Assembly (NCBI RefSeq): GCF_000026145.1
Contig: NC_009445.1
Location: 3,658,001 to 3,722,000, forward strand
Length of the DNA stretch: 64,000 nt
From: Bradyrhizobium sp. ORS 278
Lineage (GTDB): Bacteria > Pseudomonadota > Alphaproteobacteria > Rhizobiales > Xanthobacteraceae
Reading direction: 5' to 3'
A model generated the notes under the pieces. The model was not told the origin of the DNA and did not search any database. It was given only the letters and a program-made list of their open reading frames with translations. How positions within the stretch are numbered: position 1 is the first letter of the stretch; the number at the start of each line of letters is the position of its first letter. Position numbers and translations under genes: made by a program. This document shows, piece by piece, positions 1-8,264 of this stretch.

Positions 1-909
1 GCGGATACGGGTCACCGCATCGTTCTCGTGGAACTGATTGGTGACCAGCATGTCGGAGAAGCTCTTCCCCGCGCTGGGCCCGAAGAACTGTCCGGCGGCC
101 TCGTTCGACAGCACGAACTTGCCCGCGGGGTCGACCACCAGAACGCCCTCCGCCATGCTGTTGAACGTGTTTTCGAGAATGGCCGAGGAGCGGCGCAGCT
201 CGTCATAGGCGGCCGCCAGATCGCCGCGCTGCTGCAGTGCCTGTGCCTCCAGAGACGTGGCCGTCGCCTGCGACTGGCGGAGCGAAAGGCGCAGGGCGCG
301 GTCCGACTGATAGGCGCGCCGGACGAGATAGGCCGCGATCAGCATCAGGATGCCGACGCCCGCGAGATCGATGGCCAAGAGCCATGTTCCCGTCCTCCGG
401 GAGGTCGCGGTGCGCACGTTCAGCAGCCGGCGTTCTTCCTCGGTGAAGGAGTCGAGCACCCCGTTGATCGTCGCCATCGCGGTCGGGCCGGCCGCCCCCG
501 CCACGAGCGACGCGACGCCGGCGCGGTCGTTGGCCGCCTGGCGGCGGATGAGCTCGCCCGAGAGCGCGATTCGCCGCTGCACGTCTTCGTCAATCGCATG
601 CAGCCGCGCGCTCTGCGTCGGATTGTCCTGCACGAGCGCGACGAGATCGGCCCATGTCGCGGGAGTTCTGCGACCGCTGTCCTGGAACTCGGTGACGAAC
701 CGATCCGCGCCCGACAAGGCAAAGCCGCGTGAAGACGCTTCGGCCTGGCGGAGCAGCAGGCGCAGCTCTGACGATTTCTCGAGAACCTCGAGCGTGTGCT
801 CGACCAGGATCGCGTCGTTCCGCGCCTTGATGTCCAGCGCCGTGGAGGCCGCGCCCATCGCCAGCAGAGTTCCAAGTCCGAGGCCGATCGCCACGCGCCG
901 CCGGATCAT
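1..909 (-). CDS. CHASE3-PAS sensor histidine kinase, 3' part cut off by window edge
   Basis: The frame is open from an ATG at 909 down to base 1 (303 codons, no stop), so only the sensory part is seen. A first membrane segment lies at about residues 8-26, followed by a periplasmic CHASE3 region carrying the typical AEASSRGFALSG motif, a second membrane helix at about 178-200, a short coiled segment, and a PAS domain from about 240 (NTFNSMAEGVLVVD). The kinase core should lie beyond the window. It is closely similar over its whole visible length to the next gene (1182-3467): both start MIR and share LRLLL, EASSRGFAL and TFNSMAEGVLV. The two read in the same direction 272 bases apart, pointing to tandem duplication. 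The signal sensed is unknown. Confidence 0.9.
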   Translation of the reverse strand, partial: MIRRRVAIGLGLGTLLAMGAASTALDIKARNDAILVEHTLEVLEKSSELRLLLRQAEASSRGFALSGADRFVTEFQDSGRRTPATWADLVALVQDNPTQSARLHAIDEDVQRRIALSGELIRRQAANDRAGVASLVAGAAGPTAMATINGVLDSFTEEERRLLNVRTATSRRTGTWLLAIDLAGVGILMLIAAYLVRRAYQSDRALRLSLRQSQATATSLEAQALQQRGDLAAAYDELRRSSAILENTFNSMAEGVLVVDPAGKFVLSNEAAGQFFGPSAGKSFSDMLVTNQFHENDAVTRIR

Positions 910-1181
910 GGTGAAGGTCCAATCGCGTCAGGTGCGCCTGGTCGCTCAAACACCATCGTGGTTATGAATGCTTCTCAATCGCGCATGTCGATGTTTCGAT
1001 CAGACTTGCTTGTAAAGGGTGATCCGGAGCGAGCGTGGAACGGATCCGGGCGTAAAAGAACGAAATGCAACTAATTATATGTGTGTCGTGCCGGACTGCC
1101 AATCATCCGGCTCAGGTTCCATGGGGATTGCACACGTAACCCGTTCGGGGTTCCAGGACGTTGAGCAGGCGGCGAACGAAC

Positions 1182-3467
1182 TCAGTTGGCCAGGACGCGG
1201 CCCGGCGAGGCGACTTCGCGGGGGGCATCCGAACTGTGCAAGGCGAGACGCACCATCTGGGCGAGCTCTGACTTGCGATAGGGCTTGGTGAGCAGGAGCG
1301 AGGCGTGATCGATGCGGCCGTGTTCCACCATCGCATTATCGGTGTAGCCCGAGGTGTACAGGACCTTTGTGCCTGGCCGCTGCCGCAGCGTCTCCTCGGC
1401 AAGTTCCTTGCCATTGACGCCACCTGGCATGATGACGTCGGTGAACAACAGATCGAAGGGCTGCCCGGATTCGATCTTGGCCAGCGCCTCGACACCGGTG
1501 GAAGCGGTCATCGTCTTGTAGCCCAGGCTTTGCAGCTGGGCGACGACGAAGTCCTGCACCAGCAGGTCGTCCTCGACGATGAAGATGGTCTCATCTCCGC
1601 GCGGGGGCGGTGGATCGGGCAGGGCAGGCGTTGCGGTCTGCCCCTTGGGCGCCGGAATGTACAGGCGGATGGTGGTGCCCCGGCCTTCCTCGCTGTAGAT
1701 CTTGATGTGACCGCCCGACTGCTTGACGAAGCCGTAGACCATGCTCAGGCCGAGGCCGGAGCCTTTGCCCGCTTCCTTGGTGGTGAAGAACGGCTCGAAC
1801 GCGCGATCGCGCACGGCGGGCGACATGCCCGTGCCGGTGTCGCTGACGGCCACCATGATGTAGGAGCCCGGCGTCACGCCGGCATTGGCTGCGGCATAGG
1901 CATCGTCGAGTTCCACCCGGCGGGATTCCAGCAGCAGCTTGCCGCCATTGGGCATCGCGTCGCGGGCGTTGATGGCCATGTTGACCAGCGAGTTGGCAAG
2001 CTGCGCTGAGTCGATGTGGGCGATCAGCGTCTCCTCTTCCAGGATCGAATTGATCTCGATCTGCTCGCCGAGGGTCGGCCGCAGCAGCTTGGCGATGTCC
2101 AGGATCGTGCTGTTGACGTCGCTGTCGCGCGGATGCAGCGGCTGCTTGCGGGCGAAAGCCAGCAGATGCCGGATCAGCTCGGTGCAGCGGTCTGCGGCCT
2201 GGCCGATCAGCGCGGCGGTGGCCGCCGCGGCCGGACGGTCTCTCACCTCGTCGGCCAGCGTCTCGATCGTGCCGGTGATGATCGTCAGCATGTTGTTGAA
2301 GTCGTGCGCGACGCCGCCGGTGAGCTTGCCGATGGCGTCGAGCTTTTGCGCCTGCTGGAGCAGCCGCTCGGTCTCATGGGCGGCCGTGATGTCGTGATAG
2401 ACCATCGCCGCGCCCGTGATGCGTCCTGCGCTGTCGCGCAGCGGACGGCCGCTGATCATCAGGCGCAGCGTCTCATCGTGGTCGGGCTGATGGATGATCA
2501 GCTCACGGCGGTCGAACGACTCGCCGCGGAGCGCGCGGGGTGTCGGCAGATCGTGTGCCGCGACCGGCGTGAGGCCGTCACTCTCATAGACACGCAGGTG
2601 AGAGCGTACATCGGACAGATTCCGGCCGGGACGATAGCCGAGCAGGCGCTCGACCGCGGGGTTCGAGAACACGACCGTATCGGCGGCGTCGATCACGAGC
2701 ACGCCTTCGGCCATGCTGTTGAACGTGCTCTGCAGGATCTCCGCGGAGTGGCGCAGCTTCTCATGGGCCTCGACGAGATCGAGATGCTGCTTCTCGGCGC
2801 GCTCGGCGAGCGAGACGGCCTCCGCTTCGGAGCGGACCAGCGAGCTGCGGAGCGCCCGGTCCTCCAGATAAGCGTGCCGGATCAGATAGGCTGCGATCAC
2901 TAGAAGCAGCGCGAGCCCGCACAGGTCGATCGTGAGCAGCAGCGATCCCGTGGTCTTCGAGGTGATCGAGCGTTGCGCCAGCAGGGCGCGCTGATCGGTG
3001 ACGAAGCGGTCGAGATTCTCCGTGATCGTGTGCATGGTCGCCGGGCCTTCGCCGCGGCTGCCGAGCGCCTGGAGCCCGGCGGTGTCGGACGCTGCGCGCA
3101 GCCTGATCAGCTCCGCGGCGATGTCGATCCTGCGAACGATCAGTGCCGCGGTGTCACCGAGAAGCTTGGTCGGCATCGGACTGTCGGCAACCGCGCGCTG
3201 CAGATCAGCGACGGCGGAGGGAATCTTCGTGCTGACATTGTCGAACTCGGTGCGGAAAGGGGCTGCGCCCGTCAGCGCGAAGCCGCGTGAGCTGGCTTCC
3301 GCCTCGCTCAGCAGTAGACGCAGATCGGAGGTCTTCTGCAGGATGTCGAGCGACGAGGTCACCCAGGCCTCGTCGTGGCGCGACTTGACGTCAAGCGCCG
3401 CGGACGCCGCGCCGATCGCAAGCAGCGTTCCAAGACCGAGCCCCAGGGCAAGGCGCTGACGAATCAT
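1182..3467 (-). CDS. CHASE3-PAS hybrid sensor histidine kinase/response regulator
   Basis: This 761-residue protein is a membrane-bound hybrid kinase. It has an N-terminal helix (about 8-26), a CHASE3 periplasmic domain with AEASSRGFALTG, a second helix near 173-195, a PAS domain (TFNSMAEGVLVID, about 245 onward), a HisKA dimerisation domain with the H-box GGVAHDFNNML (phospho-acceptor His388), a HATPase_c domain with DTGTGM and GSGLGLSMVYGF, and a C-terminal receiver domain from about residue 630 with the acidic pair VEDD, phospho-acceptor Asp677 in TDVIMPG, and the conserved TKPY lysine. The kinase could therefore phosphorylate its own receiver or pass phosphate on. No separate output regulator gene lies beside it. 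Its upstream neighbour on the right (3468-3949) is noncoding, so it probably has its own promoter. The stimulus cannot be read from the sequence. Confidence 0.93.
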   Translation of the reverse strand: MIRQRLALGLGLGTLLAIGAASAALDVKSRHDEAWVTSSLDILQKTSDLRLLLSEAEASSRGFALTGAAPFRTEFDNVSTKIPSAVADLQRAVADSPMPTKLLGDTAALIVRRIDIAAELIRLRAASDTAGLQALGSRGEGPATMHTITENLDRFVTDQRALLAQRSITSKTTGSLLLTIDLCGLALLLVIAAYLIRHAYLEDRALRSSLVRSEAEAVSLAERAEKQHLDLVEAHEKLRHSAEILQSTFNSMAEGVLVIDAADTVVFSNPAVERLLGYRPGRNLSDVRSHLRVYESDGLTPVAAHDLPTPRALRGESFDRRELIIHQPDHDETLRLMISGRPLRDSAGRITGAAMVYHDITAAHETERLLQQAQKLDAIGKLTGGVAHDFNNMLTIITGTIETLADEVRDRPAAAATAALIGQAADRCTELIRHLLAFARKQPLHPRDSDVNSTILDIAKLLRPTLGEQIEINSILEEETLIAHIDSAQLANSLVNMAINARDAMPNGGKLLLESRRVELDDAYAAANAGVTPGSYIMVAVSDTGTGMSPAVRDRAFEPFFTTKEAGKGSGLGLSMVYGFVKQSGGHIKIYSEEGRGTTIRLYIPAPKGQTATPALPDPPPPRGDETIFIVEDDLLVQDFVVAQLQSLGYKTMTASTGVEALAKIESGQPFDLLFTDVIMPGGVNGKELAEETLRQRPGTKVLYTSGYTDNAMVEHGRIDHASLLLTKPYRKSELAQMVRLALHSSDAPREVASPGRVLAN

Positions 3468-3949
3468 CCGCGTGTCTCAATCATCCAAAGGTGTCGCCGG
3501 CTGACCGGTCGATCACTGCGACCAGCCCCACGCATCCGGCGACCGGTGCAGCTGCGTCGAAGGAACTGATGATATGTCGCAAGGCGCGCCTCCTCGTTCG
3601 AATTTTCTGGCGCGGTCGAGAGCGGCAGGCGCAAACGGCGGCTCGCAGCGGTGTTGCATTGCGCTGGTGTGCGCGATCCATGAGTTCATCAGACGGAAGT
3701 CAGTTTGCCCCGTCTTCAGCGAACTGAAGTCGAATCAGAAGCTGATTTGATATTGGACCGGAACGCGCAATATATCTGCACGCCGCTTTGCACATTGTTG
3801 AAATTTCGTCGAATTTCTGTCCGCAACGTGGCGGATGGGACACAGAGAAAACAACAATAAGGCGGGGAATAAATAATGACACTAAATTAGGAGGCGGCGA
3901 GTCATCACTTCGCCGCCTCTTGTTTCATCGCACGGACTAAATGGTCGGC
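3468..3949. other. Noncoding stretch between sensor kinase and BA14K gene
   Basis: No convincing gene is seen here. The stretch is clearly more AT-rich than the flanking genes, especially 3720-3890, as expected for promoters and untranslated leaders of the kinase gene reading leftward from 3467. Near its right end lies a terminator-like hairpin (3891-3919), described separately. Confidence 0.6.
3891..3924 (-). terminator. Hairpin terminator downstream of BA14K gene
   Basis: Two perfect 10-base arms, GAGGCGGCGA (3891-3900) and TCGCCGCCTC (3910-3919), flank a 9-base loop. The element sits 26 bases past the stop of the leftward BA14K gene, with an AT-rich run beyond on either side, so it could work in both directions. 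Confidence 0.6.
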
Positions 3950-4672
3950 TTATGGGCAGGGATGACGAATTCCGTCATAGCCCAGATAGGTACCAGAGGC
4001 CGGGTCGTAGGAGCGATAGCGCCGCGCGCAATAGCTCGGATCGACGCCTTCGGTTCCAACCACGGCGACGGGAGCGGAGTCATCGTAGTAGGAGTAGTCG
4101 TTGTAGTAGTCCGGGCCGTAATAGTACGGATCATTGTAGTAGGCGTAGCTGCTGCCCAGGCCGATGCCGACACCAACGCCGACTCCCGGCCAGAAACCGC
4201 CGCCGCGATGATGCCAGCCGCCGCCATGGCCGCGCCAGCCGCCGCCATTCCAGTTTCCGCCATTGCCGTTCCAGTTGCCGCCGCCGTTCCAGCCGCCGCG
4301 TCCACCGCCATTGTTGATCGCGACGTTGGCGCCAGCCCCCGGTCCGCGCCCGGCGAATGCCGCTCCGCCGCCGCCGATCGCGCCACGGCCAGCCAAGCCC
4401 ATGCCGCCAGCGCTAGCGCCGGGGCCGGCCATATGACCGCCACCGCCGGGGCCGCCGAAATGGCCACCGCCCATGCCACCGCCCATGCCACCGCCGATGG
4501 CCGCACCGCCGCCACCACCGATGTGGCCGCCACCACCGCCACCGCCGACGGCCGCGCCACCACCACCACCGCCATGTCCGCCCGGTCCTTGGGCAAAGCT
4601 CGTGGTCGCTGCCGCGAGCGGCAGAATCAGCGCCACTGCCGCGGCAGCGCTCAATGTCTTCAATCTGGTCAT
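3950..4672 (-). CDS. Secreted glycine-rich BA14K family protein
   Basis: A 240-residue exported protein. The ATG at 4672 is chosen because it opens a clean Sec signal peptide (MTRLKTLSAAAAVALILPLA, cleavage near SFAQ/G); an ORF extending further upstream to 4966 would bury this signal and overlap the divergent NDUFA12 gene. After the signal comes a long low-complexity Gly/His/Ala/Asn-rich region (about 25-175), then a Tyr/Asp-rich stretch, then the C-terminal BA14K signature ending CARRYRSYDPASGTYLGYDG with HPCP at the very end; the two cysteines probably pair. BA14K proteins were first described as an immunoreactive Brucella protein; their function in soil bacteria is not established. Gene stops 26 bases before a hairpin terminator. 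Confidence 0.88.
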   Translation of the reverse strand: MTRLKTLSAAAAVALILPLAAATTSFAQGPGGHGGGGGGAAVGGGGGGGHIGGGGGAAIGGGMGGGMGGGHFGGPGGGGHMAGPGASAGGMGLAGRGAIGGGGAAFAGRGPGAGANVAINNGGGRGGWNGGGNWNGNGGNWNGGGWRGHGGGWHHRGGGFWPGVGVGVGIGLGSSYAYYNDPYYYGPDYYNDYSYYDDSAPVAVVGTEGVDPSYCARRYRSYDPASGTYLGYDGIRHPCP

Positions 4673-4856
4673 CGATGTCGCTCCATCAGGGGAAAATGTC
4701 CTAACCGCAGCCGGGGAATGTCGTTCCCCCCGGCGGGATGTCAGATCCCCGCCGCGAACCGGTGCACCGTCGCAGGGACGGGCGGTGCAACACTGGACAA
4801 GTCGAAGGCGCAGTGGCATCAGAGCCGTGATCTTCACAAATTCCGGCCCCAGGCGC

Positions 4857-5267
4857 ATGAAACAGTTCTTTCTGAAGCTCTTCACGTGGTGGAACGGCCA
4901 GACCTTCGGCACCCAGCTGTGGACGTGGCGGTTCGGCGAGCTTGTGGGGCAGGATGCGCAGGGCAACCGCTATTATCGGACTGCCGGCGGCAAGATCGAT
5001 CCGGTGCTGCATTTCGAGCGCCGCTGGGTGGTCTACAACGGGCTCGCTGAAGCGAGCCGCATTCCGCCGGAATGGCATGGCTGGATTCATCACACGGTCG
5101 ACGTGCCGCCGACGCAGGACGGCTACAAGGTGCGCGAGTGGGAGAAGCCGCATCAGCCCAACCTGACCGGCACGCCGCTCGCCTATCGTCCGGCCGGCTC
5201 GACGCTGGCCAGCGGCCGCCGCCCGAAGGCGACCGGCGATTATCAGCCGTGGACGCCCGGCAGCTGA
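4857..5267 (+). CDS. NADH:ubiquinone oxidoreductase subunit NDUFA12 family protein
   Basis: A 136-residue protein of the NDUFA12 (B17.2) family, an accessory subunit of respiratory complex I found in alphaproteobacteria and mitochondria. Family hallmarks seen are the N-terminal TFGTQLWTWRFGELVG, the pair GNRYYR, RRWVVYNG, and IPPEWHGWIHH, followed by the proline-rich tail with PNLTGT and YRP. The ATG at 4857 gives the usual family length; the frame extends upstream through the antisense strand of the BA14K gene, which is not credible coding. It stands alone, away from any nuo operon, as is usual for this subunit. It is divergent to the BA14K gene (184 bases between starts) and followed by a hairpin terminator. 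Confidence 0.93.
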   Translation: MKQFFLKLFTWWNGQTFGTQLWTWRFGELVGQDAQGNRYYRTAGGKIDPVLHFERRWVVYNGLAEASRIPPEWHGWIHHTVDVPPTQDGYKVREWEKPHQPNLTGTPLAYRPAGSTLASGRRPKATGDYQPWTPGS

Positions 5268-5296
5268 TTCGCCCGCGGTTCTGAATGAGGTTTGAG

Positions 5297-5325
5297 AGGC
5301 CGTCCGGGCTCCGGGCGGCCTTCTT
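5297..5325 (+). terminator. Rho-independent terminator after NDUFA12 gene
   Basis: A GC-rich inverted repeat (GGCCGTCCGG / CCGGGCGGCC, with one G-T pair) begins 30 bases after the stop codon and is followed by TTCTT. It lies between this gene and the convergent DJ-1/PfpI gene ending at 5354. Confidence 0.7.
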
Positions 5326-5353
5326 GCGATGGGCGATTGCGCCCGCGGCCGGA

Positions 5354-6049
5354 CTAGGCGCTGCGGCCGATACTGGCGGCCGCGCGTTCGGCCGCCGCGA
5401 CGCGCCGCTGCCGAAACGGTGCGATCCGCTCCAGCATCCGCGACAGCACCTCGGGCGGCGCCGTATCGGGCGAGCCGGCGGTGAACGGCGGCGCCGGGTT
5501 GTATTCGAGCCGGAGCTGAATGGATTCGGCGGTCGGACGATCGACCAGCTGCGCCACCAGCGTCAGCGCGAAATCGATCCCCGCGGTCACGCCGCCGCCG
5601 GTGATGCGGTTGCGATCGACGCAGACGCGCTCGGTGCTGATGGTCGCGCCGAACAGCGGCAGACATTCGCGGGCGCTCCAATGGGTCGCGGCGCGATAGC
5701 CTTCGAGCAGGCCGGCGGCACCGAGCGCGAGCGAGCCGGTGCAGACGGAGGTGATGTATTTGGCGCCCTCGGCCTGGCGGCGGATGAAGCCGATAACTTC
5801 GGGATCGTCGAGAATGGCGTCGATGCCGAAGCCGCCGGGGATGCAGATGACGTCCGCTTGCGGGCACTCCGCGAAGGTCGTCGTCGGCAGCAGCGTCAGA
5901 ACGGAATCCGTCGGAATGGGCTCGATGCGCTTCCACACCAGGTGCAGCGTCGCACCAGGGACGCTGGAGAACACCTGCACGGGGCCGGTGAGGTCGAGCT
6001 GGGTCACGTGAGGAAACAGCACGAGAGCGATGGAGAGTGGGGCGGCCAT
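5354..6049 (-). CDS. DJ-1/PfpI family protein, isonitrile hydratase-like
   Basis: A 231-residue single-domain member of the DJ-1/PfpI superfamily. The nucleophile elbow is seen as TSVCTGSLALGAAGLL, with the reactive cysteine in VCTGS, preceded by the conserved CIPGGFG loop and followed by ATHWS, the arrangement found in isonitrile (isocyanide) hydratase InhA and its relatives. N-terminal FPHVTQLDLTGPVQVF also matches that group. It probably acts as a small-molecule hydratase or related hydrolase in the cytoplasm; the substrate is unknown. It is divergent to a GlxA-type regulator (6162) whose N-terminal domain belongs to the same superfamily, with 112 bases between the two starts, suggesting that the regulator controls this gene. 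Confidence 0.88.
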   Translation of the reverse strand: MAAPLSIALVLFPHVTQLDLTGPVQVFSSVPGATLHLVWKRIEPIPTDSVLTLLPTTTFAECPQADVICIPGGFGIDAILDDPEVIGFIRRQAEGAKYITSVCTGSLALGAAGLLEGYRAATHWSARECLPLFGATISTERVCVDRNRITGGGVTAGIDFALTLVAQLVDRPTAESIQLRLEYNPAPPFTAGSPDTAPPEVLSRMLERIAPFRQRRVAAAERAAASIGRSA

Positions 6050-6161
6050 GGGCGGATCTCACGGGCAATGACGGGTTGACGCCAACGATCCTGCATGATC
6101 CGCTGCCTGTCTCAAATGTCAAAGTTCCCTCGATTTCAGACAGACCGCTGCGGAGTCCTTC

Positions 6162-7109
6162 ATGATCGGCGTGCTCATCTTCCCGGACTTTCAGTTGCTC
6201 GACGCCGCCGGCCCGATCTCGGTGTTCGAGATCGCCGCGCGCTATGCCGGCGCCGCGCCGACGATCCGCGTGGTGGCGGCCGCGCCGGGGCCGGTGCGCT
6301 CCTCGTCGGGCGCCGAGATGCTCGCGCGGAAGTTCGGCTCCGTCTCGGCGTTGTCGACCTTGCTGATCGCCGGCGGCGACGGCGTCGAGGCGGCCAGCCG
6401 CAATGCCTGCACGTTGAATTTCGTTCGCAAGGTCGCGCGTCGCGGCACCCGCGTGGCCAGCGTCTGCTCGGGCGCCTTCGTACTTGCCGAGGCCGGCCTG
6501 CTCGACGGCAAGCGCGCGACCACGCATTGGCAGCGGACGCGCCAGTTTCTCCGCGCCTATCCAGACGTGAAGCTCGAGCCCGACAGCATCTATGTGCGCG
6601 ACGGTCAGATCTGGACTTCGGCCGGCATCACCGCCGGCATCGATCTCGCGCTGGCTATGGTGGCGGAGGATCACGGCGAGCAGATCGCGCAGAAGACCGC
6701 GCGGCAGCTCGTGCTCTATCACCGCCGCAGCGGCGGCCAGTCGCAGTTCTCCTCGCTGCTGGAACTGAAGGCGCCGAGCGGCCGGTTCGCCGATCTCTTG
6801 ACCTGGGCGCGCGAGCATCTCGATGCGCCGCTGTCGGTCGATGATCTCGCCGAGCGCGCCGGCATGAGCACGCGGCACTTCACCCGCGCCTTCGTTGCCG
6901 AAACCGGGACCACGCCCTCCAAGGCGATCGAGCGCCTGCGGCTGGAGGTGGCGCGCGATCGTGTGCAGGCCTCGCACCAGCCGATCGAGTTGGTGGCCGA
7001 AGCGGCCGGCTTTCGCGATCCCGAGCGGATGCGCCGCGCCTTCATCCGCGCCTTTGGCCAGCCGCCGCAGGCGTTGCGACGCGCGGCGCGCGCACAGCCG
7101 GCTGGTTGA
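6162..7109 (+). CDS. GlxA family transcriptional regulator (DJ-1/PfpI + AraC HTH)
   Basis: A 315-residue regulator with an N-terminal DJ-1/PfpI-like sensing domain (residues about 1-190; MIGVLIFPDFQLLDAAGP, SVCSGAFVLAEAGLLDGK, ATTHW) and a C-terminal AraC-type pair of helix-turn-helix motifs (about 215-310; LSVDDLAERAGMSTRHFTR and FRDPERMRRAFIRAFGQPP). The elbow cysteine is retained (VCSGA). GGAG six bases before the ATG supports the start. It is divergent from the PfpI protein at 5354-6049 and lies 72 bases upstream of the M14 hydrolase gene reading the same way, so it could control either or both. Family members sense amines and amino-acid derivatives such as arginine, carnitine and glycine betaine; the ligand here is not known. 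Confidence 0.92.
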   Translation: MIGVLIFPDFQLLDAAGPISVFEIAARYAGAAPTIRVVAAAPGPVRSSSGAEMLARKFGSVSALSTLLIAGGDGVEAASRNACTLNFVRKVARRGTRVASVCSGAFVLAEAGLLDGKRATTHWQRTRQFLRAYPDVKLEPDSIYVRDGQIWTSAGITAGIDLALAMVAEDHGEQIAQKTARQLVLYHRRSGGQSQFSSLLELKAPSGRFADLLTWAREHLDAPLSVDDLAERAGMSTRHFTRAFVAETGTTPSKAIERLRLEVARDRVQASHQPIELVAEAAGFRDPERMRRAFIRAFGQPPQALRRAARAQPAG

Positions 7110-7181
7110 TCTGAATCAGTCGCGGGGAACCGCGACCGGCTATCCTGCCTGCTTGATCTCTGAGCGCGCGGAGCAGGACGA

Positions 7182-8258
7182 GTGACGGTTGACGGCGCTG
7201 AACGCGCGACGATCGGGGGGCTCGATCGATCGCTGTCCTTGGCAAGCTATGATCGCCTTCCGGACGTGCTGCTGGATGTGCCGGCGCCCGAGCTGTGGCG
7301 GCACCTGCCGGGACCATCGCTGTTCAGCCTGGAAGGTCGCCAGGGCGACACGCTGTTTCTCAGCGTGCTCTTGCACGGCAATGAGGATACCGGCTGGCTC
7401 GCCGTCCAGCGCGTCTTGAAACGGCTGCGCGGCCGTCCGCTGCCGCGTCCCGTGCTGCTGTTCGTCGGCAACATCGCCGCCGCGAAGGCCGGGGTCCGCA
7501 CGCGTCCCAATCAGCACGACTACAACCGCGCCTGGCCGGGCACCTCTCATCCCATGACGCCTGAATCCCATGTGATGCGCGAGGTGGTGGCGATCGCAGC
7601 GCGCACGCGGCTGTTCGCCAGCATCGACATTCACAACAACACTGGCAACAATCCGCACTACGCCTGCGTCAACAGTTGCGACGATCACCATCTGCAGCTG
7701 GCACGGCTGTTCGGCCGCATGGTGGTGTATTTCGAGGAGCCTGTGGGCGTGCAGTCCGCAGCGCTTGCGCGTCTCTGTCCGGCGATCACGGTCGAATGCG
7801 GGCAGCCCGGTGTCGAGGCGGGTGTGGCGCATGCGGCCGAGCTGATCGAGGCGGCGCTTTCGCTGCAGCACTTTCCTGTGCGCGCCGTCGGCGAGGCCGA
7901 TATCGATCTGCTGCGCACCTTCGCGATCGTCAAGGTGCCTGTGGACGCCACCTTCTCCTACGATGGCAGCGCTGCCGAGTTTCAGTTTCGCAGCGATCTC
8001 GATCATCTCAACTTCGCCGAGCTCGACGCCGGCGTCTCGTTCGGCCGCTGTGGCGGAGACAGGCGGCTCGAGGTTCTAAGCGCGGATGGCGCGCGTGTGG
8101 ATTACTTCCACTACGATGACGGCGAGATCCGGTTGGCCCAGCGCGCCATCCCGGCGATGTTGACGCGCGATCCCCAGGCGGTCAGGCTCGATTGTCTCGG
8201 CTATCTCATGCATCGCATCGGCCGCGACGGACGGCGGCTCGCCGATGACCGCGGGTAA
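7182..8258 (+). CDS. M14 / succinylglutamate desuccinylase-aspartoacylase family zinc hydrolase
   Basis: A 358-residue enzyme starting at GTG 7182 (AGGACGA upstream). Zinc-site elements of the AstE/AspA branch of family M14 are visible: LHGNEDTGWLAVQRVL (HxxE motif), DIHNNTGNNPHYACVN, the TRPNQHDYNRAWPG segment, and ITVECGQPG near residue 205, where the catalytic glutamate is expected. Such enzymes remove an acyl group from an N-acylated amino acid, or trim a carboxy-terminal residue. The C-terminal 120 residues look like the usual small beta domain. Only six bases separate its stop from the ATG of an ATP-grasp ligase, so the two are almost certainly co-translated. The pairing of a hydrolase with a ligase suggests forming and breaking of the same kind of amide bond; this is inference. 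Confidence 0.87.
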   Translation: MTVDGAERATIGGLDRSLSLASYDRLPDVLLDVPAPELWRHLPGPSLFSLEGRQGDTLFLSVLLHGNEDTGWLAVQRVLKRLRGRPLPRPVLLFVGNIAAAKAGVRTRPNQHDYNRAWPGTSHPMTPESHVMREVVAIAARTRLFASIDIHNNTGNNPHYACVNSCDDHHLQLARLFGRMVVYFEEPVGVQSAALARLCPAITVECGQPGVEAGVAHAAELIEAALSLQHFPVRAVGEADIDLLRTFAIVKVPVDATFSYDGSAAEFQFRSDLDHLNFAELDAGVSFGRCGGDRRLEVLSADGARVDYFHYDDGEIRLAQRAIPAMLTRDPQAVRLDCLGYLMHRIGRDGRRLADDRG

Positions 8259-8264
8259 CGCGCG

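Noticed and set aside
4701..6977. A 758-codon antisense frame across NDUFA12, the PfpI gene and the GlxA regulator
   Set aside because: Runs against three well-supported genes and the divergent promoter between two of them.
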